Positions 14,555-22,048 of a DNA stretch of 64,000 nt are shown piece by piece; within the stretch, counting starts at the first letter, position 1, and the number at the start of each line of letters is the position of its first letter. This stretch comes from an uncultured Prevotella sp. (GTDB lineage: Bacteria > Bacteroidota > Bacteroidia > Bacteroidales > Bacteroidaceae). The notes under the pieces are model-generated. The model saw only the letters and a program-made list of their open reading frames with translations, was not told where the DNA came from and did not search any database. The stretch covers positions 1 through 64,000 of the forward strand of contig UQZX01000011.1 in assembly GCA_900545525.1 (NCBI GenBank), given 5' to 3'. The position numbers and the translations under genes are program-made.

Positions 14555-16564
14555 TTACTTTTGTGGCAACAGATGAGCCAATGCAGGGTCATCGGCTATA
14601 CGTTGTAGCTCATCGGCAACAATCTGTTTGACATCTGCCTTGATGCGATTGTAGTTCTCCTGTATCTGCTCCTTCATACGGTCGTTGCCGTCCGCATCGG
14701 TGAAGTCGGTGATGATGGGAATTTTCTTGTAACCGCTCTCTTCCTGCTTCACCTTATCAGAATCTACCACAATCTCAGCGTGAAAGATTTTTTGCTCAAT
14801 GCGTTCGGTGAAGTTGTCTGAGACGGAGCCGACAAACATACCTTGTGTCAAACCGGAAATCTTGCTCGGTGGTATCAAACTATCCATCTGGGTATTGATA
14901 GAGGTGGATTTATCTTGGCGGTTGATGGTGATGGATTGGCGTTTCTGCAATACCTTACCAAAACGCTCCGACAGGTTCTTGGCTGTTTCGCCCACCACCT
15001 GACCACTGAAGATATTGCCGACAGTATTCATTACTACCTTCGCCTCCTTGTCGCCATAGTCACGCACCAACTGGCTGAAATCTTGAAAGCCCAGACAGAC
15101 GGCGACTTTATTGCTTCGGGCGGTGGCGATCAGATTATCCAAACCTTTGAAATAAATCGTTGGCAACTCGTCGATAATAACGGAACTTTTCAGTTGTCCC
15201 TTCTTATTTATCAGTTTCACAATACGAGAGTTGTACAGACCGAGTGCCGCACCGTAAATATTTTGGCGGTCGGGGTTATTACCCACACAGAGTATCTTCG
15301 GTTCTTCGGGATTGTTTATATCCAGCGTAAATTCGCTGTCCGACATCACCCAATAAAGTTGCGGTGAAATCATGCGGGAAAGCGGAATTTTGGCAGAAGC
15401 TATCTGCCCTTGGAGCTGCTCGGCAGCTCCTCCGAGCCAAGCATCCATAAAGGGTGAGAGGTAGTTTTCGAGGTCGGAATAGCTCGTCAGGATGGGAAAA
15501 ATATCTTCGTACCTACGGTTCAGAAACTCAATGGCGTGCGGGAATGTGCAATACTTTCCGCCCTTGTATATTTTCAAATACCAAATGATGCTGGCAAAGA
15601 GGATAATCGGCGATTCCACGAAGAAGTCACCCTGCTTCTGCACCCACGTCTTGTTTAGATTGAGCATTATCGTGTAGGCACTTTCGTAAGCATCGGTAAT
15701 ATCTTCCATAAAATCGGGATGAATGGGGTTACAACGGTGCGAGCGGCGTGGGTCGTCGAAGTTGATAACATAGAACTTAGGTTTCACCTTATAGCCATCT
15801 AAATTATTGATTAAGTGGTTATAGGCAATCATCGACAGGTCGGGGAACTTGAAGTCATATACATATTGCGAATACCCCTTTTCTATCTGCTGTTTGATAA
15901 AATTGTTTACCACTGCATATGACTTTCCGGAGCCGGGCGTGCCGAGAACAATGGAGGCACGGAAGGGATTTACCACGTTAATCCAGCCGTTGTTCCACCT
16001 CTTTTTGTAGTAGAAACGGGTGGGCAGGTTGATGGAAAACTCATTCTCTAATAACCGTGTCTCCTGCATAAAGCTCTCGTTCTCGTTGTTGAAAGGGTCG
16101 TCCATCAGGTTGTACTTCAGCAGGCGGCTCATATAGAGTCCCGCCATCAGCAGGCATATATACCCAACGGTCATTGTCGTTATATAGAGTGCCGTGTTCA
16201 ATTCCAACGACAGGGGCAGCGAAAGCACCCACCAGTTGAGAAAGAAAAAGACAAAGCCGACACCCAGCAGCGTCCATATCTTCGCCCACGTAATTTTCTC
16301 CTCCATTACCCCCTTTGTTCCCAGACAGGATAGTGCAAGCAGTAACACACAAAAAAGTTTCGTGTAAACGATACTGTCGAACAATCCGGCGGTGTTGTTG
16401 AAATTCATCAGGATTTTATCGACCACGCCGATATTCACTCCCCATAATTTGATTGCCTCGTAGCAGTACCAATAGATATTGATTACCACGAATAATATAC
16501 TCACGGCACGCAGAAAATCCATTATTTTCGCCAGTGCCCTTAAATCGTCTTCTTGTTGTGACAT
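14555..16564 (-). CDS. mobC: Type IV coupling protein MobC (TraG/VirD4 type)
   Basis: The protein has 669 residues. The N-terminus (IYWYCYEAIKLWG, about residues 27-40) is the YWFCY-type membrane domain of Bacteroidales coupling proteins, with about four membrane helices to residue 155. Walker A is VLGTPGSGKSYAVV (about 205-218); Walker B is around SVIIDELPT (about 460). It links the relaxase-bound DNA strand to the type IV channel. It is the last gene of the mobA-mobB-mobC set on the minus strand, 20 bases after mobB. Length and motifs are normal. Confidence 0.9.
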   Translation of the reverse strand: MSQQEDDLRALAKIMDFLRAVSILFVVINIYWYCYEAIKLWGVNIGVVDKILMNFNNTAGLFDSIVYTKLFCVLLLALSCLGTKGVMEEKITWAKIWTLLGVGFVFFFLNWWVLSLPLSLELNTALYITTMTVGYICLLMAGLYMSRLLKYNLMDDPFNNENESFMQETRLLENEFSINLPTRFYYKKRWNNGWINVVNPFRASIVLGTPGSGKSYAVVNNFIKQQIEKGYSQYVYDFKFPDLSMIAYNHLINNLDGYKVKPKFYVINFDDPRRSHRCNPIHPDFMEDITDAYESAYTIMLNLNKTWVQKQGDFFVESPIILFASIIWYLKIYKGGKYCTFPHAIEFLNRRYEDIFPILTSYSDLENYLSPFMDAWLGGAAEQLQGQIASAKIPLSRMISPQLYWVMSDSEFTLDINNPEEPKILCVGNNPDRQNIYGAALGLYNSRIVKLINKKGQLKSSVIIDELPTIYFKGLDNLIATARSNKVAVCLGFQDFSQLVRDYGDKEAKVVMNTVGNIFSGQVVGETAKNLSERFGKVLQKRQSITINRQDKSTSINTQMDSLIPPSKISGLTQGMFVGSVSDNFTERIEQKIFHAEIVVDSDKVKQEESGYKKIPIITDFTDADGNDRMKEQIQENYNRIKADVKQIVADELQRIADDPALAHLLPQK

Positions 16565-16584
16565 AATTGTTATTGTTAAGTTGA

Positions 16585-17823
16585 TTAGATTCTTCTTCCT
16601 TTTCTCTTCTTGCGTTGCATACGGCGACGGAAGGCTTCTTCCTCGTAGTCCGTGCCGTGTGCCTCAATCGGCAGTTCGCCCAATCCGCTATCCGCGAACT
16701 CATCCTGCCGGAACACCGGCGTATCTTCGGCTGACGGTGCAGGTTCGTGGATAATATCCGGTAGCGGGATGTGTACAGGCGGGAAGCCGAAATGCTCCTG
16801 CAAGGCGTTTGCGGAGAGTTCTTTTCCCATACGGGAGCCGTTGAGCACACACTGCGTGTTGTGGTCGATGAATGTTGCCCCATAGATACGTCCCTCGTCC
16901 GTTTCACGCAGCACGGTGTCGATGCCTTTGGCTTGCAGTATCTTGACAAAATCAGCACGGGTGGAGGTTTGCCGGAGGGCAGCAAGTACCTTCGCCTTTG
17001 TCTCTTTGCCCAACTCCTTCTCCTTTATTTCCTGCTTGGAAGTGGCGCACCGCTTCTCGAAGGTTTCATATCCGACATACTTACCGAAAAGGGATGCCTT
17101 GATAGGGTTGCCCGTCTTGTTACCCGCATTGTCTGTTGCCGAATAGACCAACCCGTGATACTCCCTGCCATGCACCTCGCCCCGTGCCTCCTCGACCGAC
17201 ACATTATAGATAGAGAGTAACGCACGGTATTCTCCGAGCGACTGGAAACGGTAACTCGGTGAGAGGTTTCTCAGCACATTCCCAATTTGTCGTTTTACAT
17301 TCCCGTCGGATGCCTCCACCTTGCGTAACGCTCCGGGCGCTAACCGTTCCCGACGCTCACCCGACGGGTGTAGTCCGTACTTCTTTTCGAGTGCCGTGGT
17401 GATGCGTTTGCTACGACGGTGGATGTAGTCGTTGTTGAGCCGTTTGCCATCCAGACCCACCCTGACGGAAACGATATGGACGTGGCTCCGCTCGATGTCT
17501 TCATGCTTGAAAATGATGTACGGCTGCTCGCCGTAACCAAGCTGCTGCATATACTCCCGTGCGATGTCGGTCAGCTCCGTATCGGTGAGTTTGTCACCGG
17601 GGTGCGGGTTGAGCGAGATATGGATAACCGGGTTCTCGGTACGCATACGGGCAGGAAGATACCGCTCGAAGTCAGCCATCGCACGTGCCATGTCCACCTT
17701 ACCCGTGCCGTTGTCAAAGACTTTGTTGGATGCCAACAGCTTGCCTTCCCCCTCGTTTACCTTCTGTCCGTTGTATGCCAAAGCACCGAACAGGGAGTTG
17801 CCTACATTGATTTTTGCAACCAT
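16585..17823 (-). CDS. mobB: Relaxase MobB
   Basis: The protein has 412 residues. The relaxase domain fills about the first 170: a likely catalytic Tyr near the N-terminus (ALAYNGQKVNEGEGK), the strand VIHISLNPHP (about 66-75) and the three-His-type metal motif HEDIERSHVHIVSVRV (about 104-120). The C-terminal half is charged and ends KKRKGRR. It would nick at oriT and lead the strand into the recipient. It overlaps mobA by 22 bases. The oriT candidate at 18295-18433 is directly upstream of the operon. Symbol usage varies between elements. Confidence 0.9.
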   Translation of the reverse strand: MVAKINVGNSLFGALAYNGQKVNEGEGKLLASNKVFDNGTGKVDMARAMADFERYLPARMRTENPVIHISLNPHPGDKLTDTELTDIAREYMQQLGYGEQPYIIFKHEDIERSHVHIVSVRVGLDGKRLNNDYIHRRSKRITTALEKKYGLHPSGERRERLAPGALRKVEASDGNVKRQIGNVLRNLSPSYRFQSLGEYRALLSIYNVSVEEARGEVHGREYHGLVYSATDNAGNKTGNPIKASLFGKYVGYETFEKRCATSKQEIKEKELGKETKAKVLAALRQTSTRADFVKILQAKGIDTVLRETDEGRIYGATFIDHNTQCVLNGSRMGKELSANALQEHFGFPPVHIPLPDIIHEPAPSAEDTPVFRQDEFADSGLGELPIEAHGTDYEEEAFRRRMQRKKRKGRRI

Positions 17824-18227
17824 ACCGCTTCAAATTTCTGGGTTAATACCACGATTTCACGGCTCACTGCGACCAGCTCCTGTGTCGTTTTTTCGAGTTT
17901 ATAGAGCAGCGCCATCGCCTTTTTCTCGGAGAAATGGCTCTTCAGCTCCTTCACCGTCTGGTTGTAATTGACGGCAATACGTCGGAACTGCGCGTACAGA
18001 TCGGATAGTTTGGCGTAGTATTCGGGGAAGGAATTATCGACCTGAATCACCTTGAACACCTCCCCGAATACCCGTGCCTTGATGAATACCGCCTTTGCAT
18101 ACTCGCCCGATTTCTCGTACATGGAGAGGAAACGGGCGTGTTCCTCGTCGTCAAAACGCACCATCACGCAGTGCGTTTTGGGGTTCAGCTTGGGCGTTCG
18201 CCCTGTTCTCTTTACTTTTTCTTTCAT
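17802..18227 (-). CDS. mobA: Mobilisation accessory protein MobA
   Basis: The protein has 141 residues from the ATG at 18227, chosen because it follows the recurrent leader motif CCACTAAAATCCAnAGTAA by one base; a longer frame to 18269 would run through that motif. The sequence shows a small basic N-terminus, a ribbon-helix-helix-like segment (HCVMVRFDDEEHARFLSMYEKSG) and a helical tail. Such proteins bind oriT and help the relaxase nick. It is the first gene of the mob operon and overlaps mobB. Confidence 0.8.
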   Translation of the reverse strand: MKEKVKRTGRTPKLNPKTHCVMVRFDDEEHARFLSMYEKSGEYAKAVFIKARVFGEVFKVIQVDNSFPEYYAKLSDLYAQFRRIAVNYNQTVKELKSHFSEKKAMALLYKLEKTTQELVAVSREIVVLTQKFEAVWLQKSM

Positions 18228-18228
18228 C

Positions 18229-18247
18229 TTACTGTGGATTTTAGTGG
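18229..18247 (-). promoter_or_regulatory. Recurrent initiation-region motif before mobA
   Basis: On the minus strand this reads CCACTAAAATCCACAGTAA, then one base, then the mobA ATG. It matches the copies before traI and traN and the one in the traE leader. Confidence 0.7.
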
Positions 18248-18294
18248 AACGACATAAGCCACCTATCAATCCAGCCTACGGCAGGTATGAGAAA

Positions 18295-18433
18295 GGGCTT
18301 TCCGACTACGGAGGAAAAGCCCCGCCCTCTGCAAGAGCAAGGTGCGGCGGGAGTAACCCGCTGCCTTTTGAGTAACTCAAAAGACACCTTGCTGTTTTCG
18401 TTTGAAAACAAAAATCCGCCTTACGGACGGATT
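18295..18433. other. Candidate origin of transfer (cluster of hairpins)
   Basis: This stretch between divergent mobA and traA holds at least five inverted repeats: 18295-18301/18316-18322; 18336-18344/18385-18393 enclosing 18347-18351/18357-18361 and CTTTTGAGT/ACTCAAAAG (18365-18373/18375-18383); 18394-18399/18404-18409; and 18413-18418/18428-18433. Such structure next to the relaxase genes is typical of oriT. The nick site cannot be named. Confidence 0.55.
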
Positions 18434-18936
18434 GGAGAGAGCCTATCTCGACTGCCATGCGGACATGAAGGGTCAGCCTTGTCGCTTGGGCACAAAAGTA
18501 CAGCCTTTATGCCCCTGATTTTGAAGCGTGAAAGTGCCAGACGCTGCCATCCCGAAGCCACAAGCTGCCACCCATCGGGAAAGTGATACAAGCTATGATT
18601 ATTCGTCGTTTATTTGCCGGAGAATTGATTGAACGTCGGGATAAATCTTGGAACAAACAGGCGGTGGAATATTGAACCGAATGGATGAATTTATGAACCG
18701 ACAACACAAAAAACGACCCGATAATGGATAGAAAATTTCAATTGATATTTGTCTGTCCGACGGTTGGTTCCAATGAAAAATGCGATTGCCCAAAGTTGGT
18801 ACATTACAACGTTGGGCGGTTGATAGAAATAAATTAGCAGCCAAATATATAATACGATATATGGGCTATTATCGAAACGAATGTTTGAAGAAACAGATAA
18901 ATAAATGATTGTATCACTATAAAAACAAAAGGAAGT
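18434..18936 (+). other. traA upstream region without genes
   Basis: There is no supported ORF in about 500 bases. The sequence becomes AT-rich towards traA. The only clear signal is AAGGAAGT immediately before the traA ATG, a plausible ribosome binding site. Confidence 0.4.
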
Positions 18937-19716
18937 ATGAACGAAAGTAAGAATGAGAATTTGAACGAACCTACTTATGTAGCTTTCTCCACACAGAAAG
19001 GTGGAGCGGGGAAAACAACTTTAACGGTGCTTGTCGCCAGTTACCTCCATTATGTCAGGGGATATAATGTTGCGGTAGTGGACTGTGATTTTCCACAATA
19101 CAGTATCAAGGATATGCGTGAGCGTGATATGGCATCGGCAACAAACGATGACCATTACAAAGCGATGGCTTATGAGCAATTCAAACGCCTGCAAAAAAAG
19201 GCTTATACCGTGATAGGAAGCAGGCCGGAAGATGCACCGGACACTGCCGCCAGACTTGTAAAGTCCGGAAAGCCTCTTGATTTTATTTTCTTCGACCTGC
19301 CGGGAACCATTAACAATGCGAGCATTGTCAATACGATTGCCACGATGGACTACATTTTTTGTCCGATAGCTGCCGACCGTGTTGTCATGGAAAGCTCCAT
19401 CCGTTTTGCTTCGATTATCCATGAACACATGATATGCACAGGCAAAACGAATGTAAAAGGATTGTATATGCTTTGGAACATGGTGGACGGTCGGGAAAAG
19501 TCCGAGTTATACGACATGTACGAAAAGGTATGTGCAGAAATGGCACTCCCGGTAATGAAAACGTTTCTGCCTGACAGCAAGCGATTCCGCAAGGAAGCCG
19601 CAACGGAACGCAAACAGGTATTTCGTTCTACGGTTTTTCCTGCTGACAGGATATTGGTGAGAGGCAGTAATCTGGATACACTTGTAGATGAAATCCTGAC
19701 GATTCTAAAGAAGTAG
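18937..19716 (+). CDS. traA: TraA, ParA-family ATPase
   Basis: The protein has 259 residues. The deviant Walker A motif STQKGGAGKTT (about residues 20-30) and IFFDLPGT (about 114-121) mark a ParA/MinD-type ATPase. In CTnDOT-like elements this is the first tra gene, and it is thought to help position or maintain the transfer machinery. It starts after AAGGAAGT and is followed three bases later by a DUF3408 gene. Length is normal. Confidence 0.88.
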   Translation: MNESKNENLNEPTYVAFSTQKGGAGKTTLTVLVASYLHYVRGYNVAVVDCDFPQYSIKDMRERDMASATNDDHYKAMAYEQFKRLQKKAYTVIGSRPEDAPDTAARLVKSGKPLDFIFFDLPGTINNASIVNTIATMDYIFCPIAADRVVMESSIRFASIIHEHMICTGKTNVKGLYMLWNMVDGREKSELYDMYEKVCAEMALPVMKTFLPDSKRFRKEAATERKQVFRSTVFPADRILVRGSNLDTLVDEILTILKK

Positions 19717-19719
19717 TCT

Positions 19720-20148
19720 ATGGGCAAGAAATTGAAGATAGATACCATTGATGAAAATTTCATCATCAACTCTTTCAGGGAGGATGAACCCGCACCCCCA
19801 GCAGTAGAAAAATATGCAGAGGTGCGGGAAGAGGAAAAGCCGGAAGAGGAAAAAGTACCGACACCTCAAAAACAATCCGCAGAAGAACCCCGTCGCCGAA
19901 AGACGAAAGCAAAAGACGAGGACTATCAGGAACTGTTTTTGAAAGAGGCTACCATCTCGGCACGTTTCGGCAAGACCGTCTATGTACGGAAAGAATACCA
20001 TGAACGGATACAGCGGATAATCAGGATTATCGCCAAAGACGAGGTTTCTTTATTCAGCTATATCGACAACGTGCTGGCACATCATTTCGCCTCTTTTCAA
20101 GAGGATATAACCGCATTATATAATGAAAATAACAATTCTATTTTTTAA
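19720..20148 (+). CDS. DUF3408 protein (TraB-like)
   Basis: The protein has 142 residues. The N-terminal half is acidic, Pro/Glu-rich and probably disordered. The C-terminal half (about 75-135) has the compact DUF3408 domain: TVYVRKEYHERIQRIIRII, then SLFSYIDNVLAHHFASF, resembling a ribbon-helix-helix DNA-binding fold. It is a paralogue of the next gene. It probably binds element DNA or partners TraA; the exact role is unknown. Confidence 0.8.
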   Translation: MGKKLKIDTIDENFIINSFREDEPAPPAVEKYAEVREEEKPEEEKVPTPQKQSAEEPRRRKTKAKDEDYQELFLKEATISARFGKTVYVRKEYHERIQRIIRIIAKDEVSLFSYIDNVLAHHFASFQEDITALYNENNNSIF

Positions 20149-20166
20149 CAATTAAAGTAAAGACGC

Positions 20167-20526
20167 ATGAAGACAATTAACAGATTTTTTAAGAAACCGG
20201 CTTCCTCTACGGTGGAGGCTGCCAACGGAGTAACGAATGACAAGTTATCCAATCACGACCAATCTCATTCCAATACTCTCGAAAAGAGCAATACTCGTAG
20301 TTACCGTGATTGCTTCCTGAAGGAACCAAATGCGAAGGCTCGCTCAGGCAAACTTGTCTATGTGCGAAAAGAGTATCACGAATGTATTTCGCGCATTATA
20401 CAAGTAATCGGTGAGAATGACTCCTCACTCTATGGTTTTATTGATAATGTCCTTACCGAACATTTTACTATCCATAAGGATGAGATTACGGAGTTATACC
20501 AAAAATTCTATAAACCGGTCTTTTAA
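20167..20526 (+). CDS. DUF3408 protein (second copy)
   Basis: The protein has 119 residues and repeats the upstream gene's C-terminal domain: KLVYVRKEYHECISRIIQVIG, then SLYGFIDNVLTEHFTIH and a final LYQKFYKPVF. The N-terminus is shorter and Ser/Asn-rich. Two DUF3408 genes in tandem are usual in CTnDOT-type elements, and they may form a heterodimer. It lies 18 bases after its paralogue. Confidence 0.78.
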   Translation: MKTINRFFKKPASSTVEAANGVTNDKLSNHDQSHSNTLEKSNTRSYRDCFLKEPNAKARSGKLVYVRKEYHECISRIIQVIGENDSSLYGFIDNVLTEHFTIHKDEITELYQKFYKPVF

Positions 20527-20535
20527 TGCTAGCCT

Positions 20536-21234
20536 ATGGAAACCGTATTGATATGCCTGCTATTGCTGTATAACGCATGGCTTGTTAGTTACATCCTATC
20601 AGGCAGGCAGCAGAAAAGTAATCCGCAGGTGGAGGACAAACCACCCGCCAAGCCACCGCAAAAATCGGATGATATTGTCGGCAAGAGCCTGTTCAAAATG
20701 GAAACGAGAGAGCCAACCACTGCCATCCCGACGCCACAAGCTGCCACGGAGATTGAAAGTGAGGAAGTTGCGGATATTGCGGTTACTTTTGCCGACGATA
20801 AGAGCGAAGCATCTCCGGCACGGATACCTGACAATGAGCTGGACGAAGCGTTCACCGACATTCGTATCGAAGACATTCCGGTGGAATATGCGGACGATGA
20901 TGAGGGAGAACGGACACCGGCTAAACGGTATGCCACCGGAGCGAGCTTTGAGGAAATCGGCGAAGCGGTAAAAGTCGCCGATAATTCTTCCGCCACAGCG
21001 GACGAACGCAAACGGGCCGGACAGATATTCTCGGAGATGGAAGGCAACGCCCTTTTTGAACGGATTATTGAAAGCAGCCCTGAGTGGGCAAAGAAGATAA
21101 CGGGGTTAATGGACGAAGTTTCCGGTAAATCTATCTCTGGGGAGGGAAAGAAGGTCGGAAATGCAGTCCATCCCCAAAATACACTCGAAGTGCCTGCGGA
21201 CATCAGCGGGTTCGACATTCGGGATTTTGTGTAA
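20536..21234 (+). CDS. TraD-like conjugal transfer protein
   Basis: The protein has 232 residues. One N-terminal membrane helix (METVLICLLLLYNAWLVSYIL) is followed by a long acidic, low-complexity region and a helical stretch near residues 135-190 (RYATGASFEEIGEAVKVADN). I assign TraD from position between the DUF3408 genes and traE and from the general layout; the sequence itself carries no recognised domain. It is probably a membrane-anchored accessory of the transfer system. Confidence 0.6.
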   Translation: METVLICLLLLYNAWLVSYILSGRQQKSNPQVEDKPPAKPPQKSDDIVGKSLFKMETREPTTAIPTPQAATEIESEEVADIAVTFADDKSEASPARIPDNELDEAFTDIRIEDIPVEYADDDEGERTPAKRYATGASFEEIGEAVKVADNSSATADERKRAGQIFSEMEGNALFERIIESSPEWAKKITGLMDEVSGKSISGEGKKVGNAVHPQNTLEVPADISGFDIRDFV

Positions 21235-21290
21235 CGATTAAAAAAGTAAAGGACAATGAAACAGAAAGAGTACGGATAAGCGGAGTGCCA

Positions 21291-21313
21291 CCACTAAAAT
21301 CCAACAAGTAAAA
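21291..21313 (+). promoter_or_regulatory. Recurrent leader motif upstream of traE
   Basis: This reads CCACTAAAATCC then AACAAGTAAAA, a slightly longer copy of the motif found before traI, traN and mobA. Here it lies about 75 bases before the ATG rather than next to it. Confidence 0.55.
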
Positions 21314-21387
21314 ACAGTATTAACCGTCGGGCAATAATAAAGGAGCAATGACCCTTCAGCCGCCCGGCACAAATTAAAAATCATTTT

Positions 21388-21687
21388 ATGACTAAGAAAC
21401 AGATTTTATTCTCGGCAGTTCTTCTTATAGCCGCATCTTCGGCGATGGCACAGGGTAACGGCATGGCGGGTATCACGGAGGCAACCACTATGGTAACAAG
21501 TTACTTTGACCCCGCCACAAAACTGATTTACGCCATCGGCGCGGTGGTAGGTTTGATAGGTGGCGTCAAGGTATATGGCAAGTTCTCAAGCGGAGATCCC
21601 GATACTTCCAAGACCGCCGCAAGTTGGTTCGGAGCGTGTATCTTCCTGATTGTCGCCGCTACCATTCTCCGCTCTTTCTTCTTATAA
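21388..21687 (+). CDS. traE: TraE (DUF4134)
   Basis: The protein has 99 residues. A signal-like N-terminus (LLIAASSAMAQG) is followed by two hydrophobic helices (LIYAIGAVVGLIGGVKVYG and ASWFGACIFLIVAATILRSFF). This is the VirB2/pilin-like profile of DUF4134. It is probably the pilin or a channel subunit of the type IV secretion system. traF follows with a 7-base gap. Confidence 0.88.
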   Translation: MTKKQILFSAVLLIAASSAMAQGNGMAGITEATTMVTSYFDPATKLIYAIGAVVGLIGGVKVYGKFSSGDPDTSKTAASWFGACIFLIVAATILRSFFL

Positions 21688-21694
21688 TAAGGTT

Positions 21695-22024
21695 ATGGCA
21701 GACTATCCAATCAATAGGGGGATTGGAAAGTCGGTTGAGTTCAAAGGCTTGAAAAGTCAATATTTGTTCATCTTCGTGGGTGGACTGCTGGCGACTTTCA
21801 TCCTCTTTGTCATCATGTATATGGTGGGCATCAACCAATGGGTATGTATTGGTTTCGGGGTGGTCGCCGCATCGGTTCTGGTGTGGCAGACCTTCGCCCT
21901 GAACGCCAAGTACGGCGAGCACGGGCTTATGAAACTGTCCGCCACCAAGAGCCACCCGAAGTACATCATCAACCGACGTAAATTTCCCCGATTATTTATT
22001 AAAAAGGGTCGCAGACCCTCTTAA
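21695..22024 (+). CDS. traF: TraF (DUF4133), VirB3-like
   Basis: The protein has 109 residues from the ATG at 21695 (MADYPINRGIG). The longer frame from 21650 lies inside traE and is rejected. Two membrane helices (LFIFVGGLLATFILFVIMYM and WVCIGFGVVAASVLVWQTF) followed by a basic tail fit DUF4133, the VirB3-like inner-membrane component that works with the VirB4 ATPase encoded next. Confidence 0.88.
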   Translation: MADYPINRGIGKSVEFKGLKSQYLFIFVGGLLATFILFVIMYMVGINQWVCIGFGVVAASVLVWQTFALNAKYGEHGLMKLSATKSHPKYIINRRKFPRLFIKKGRRPS

Positions 22025-22048
22025 TTCAACTTTATAAGAAAGACGAGC

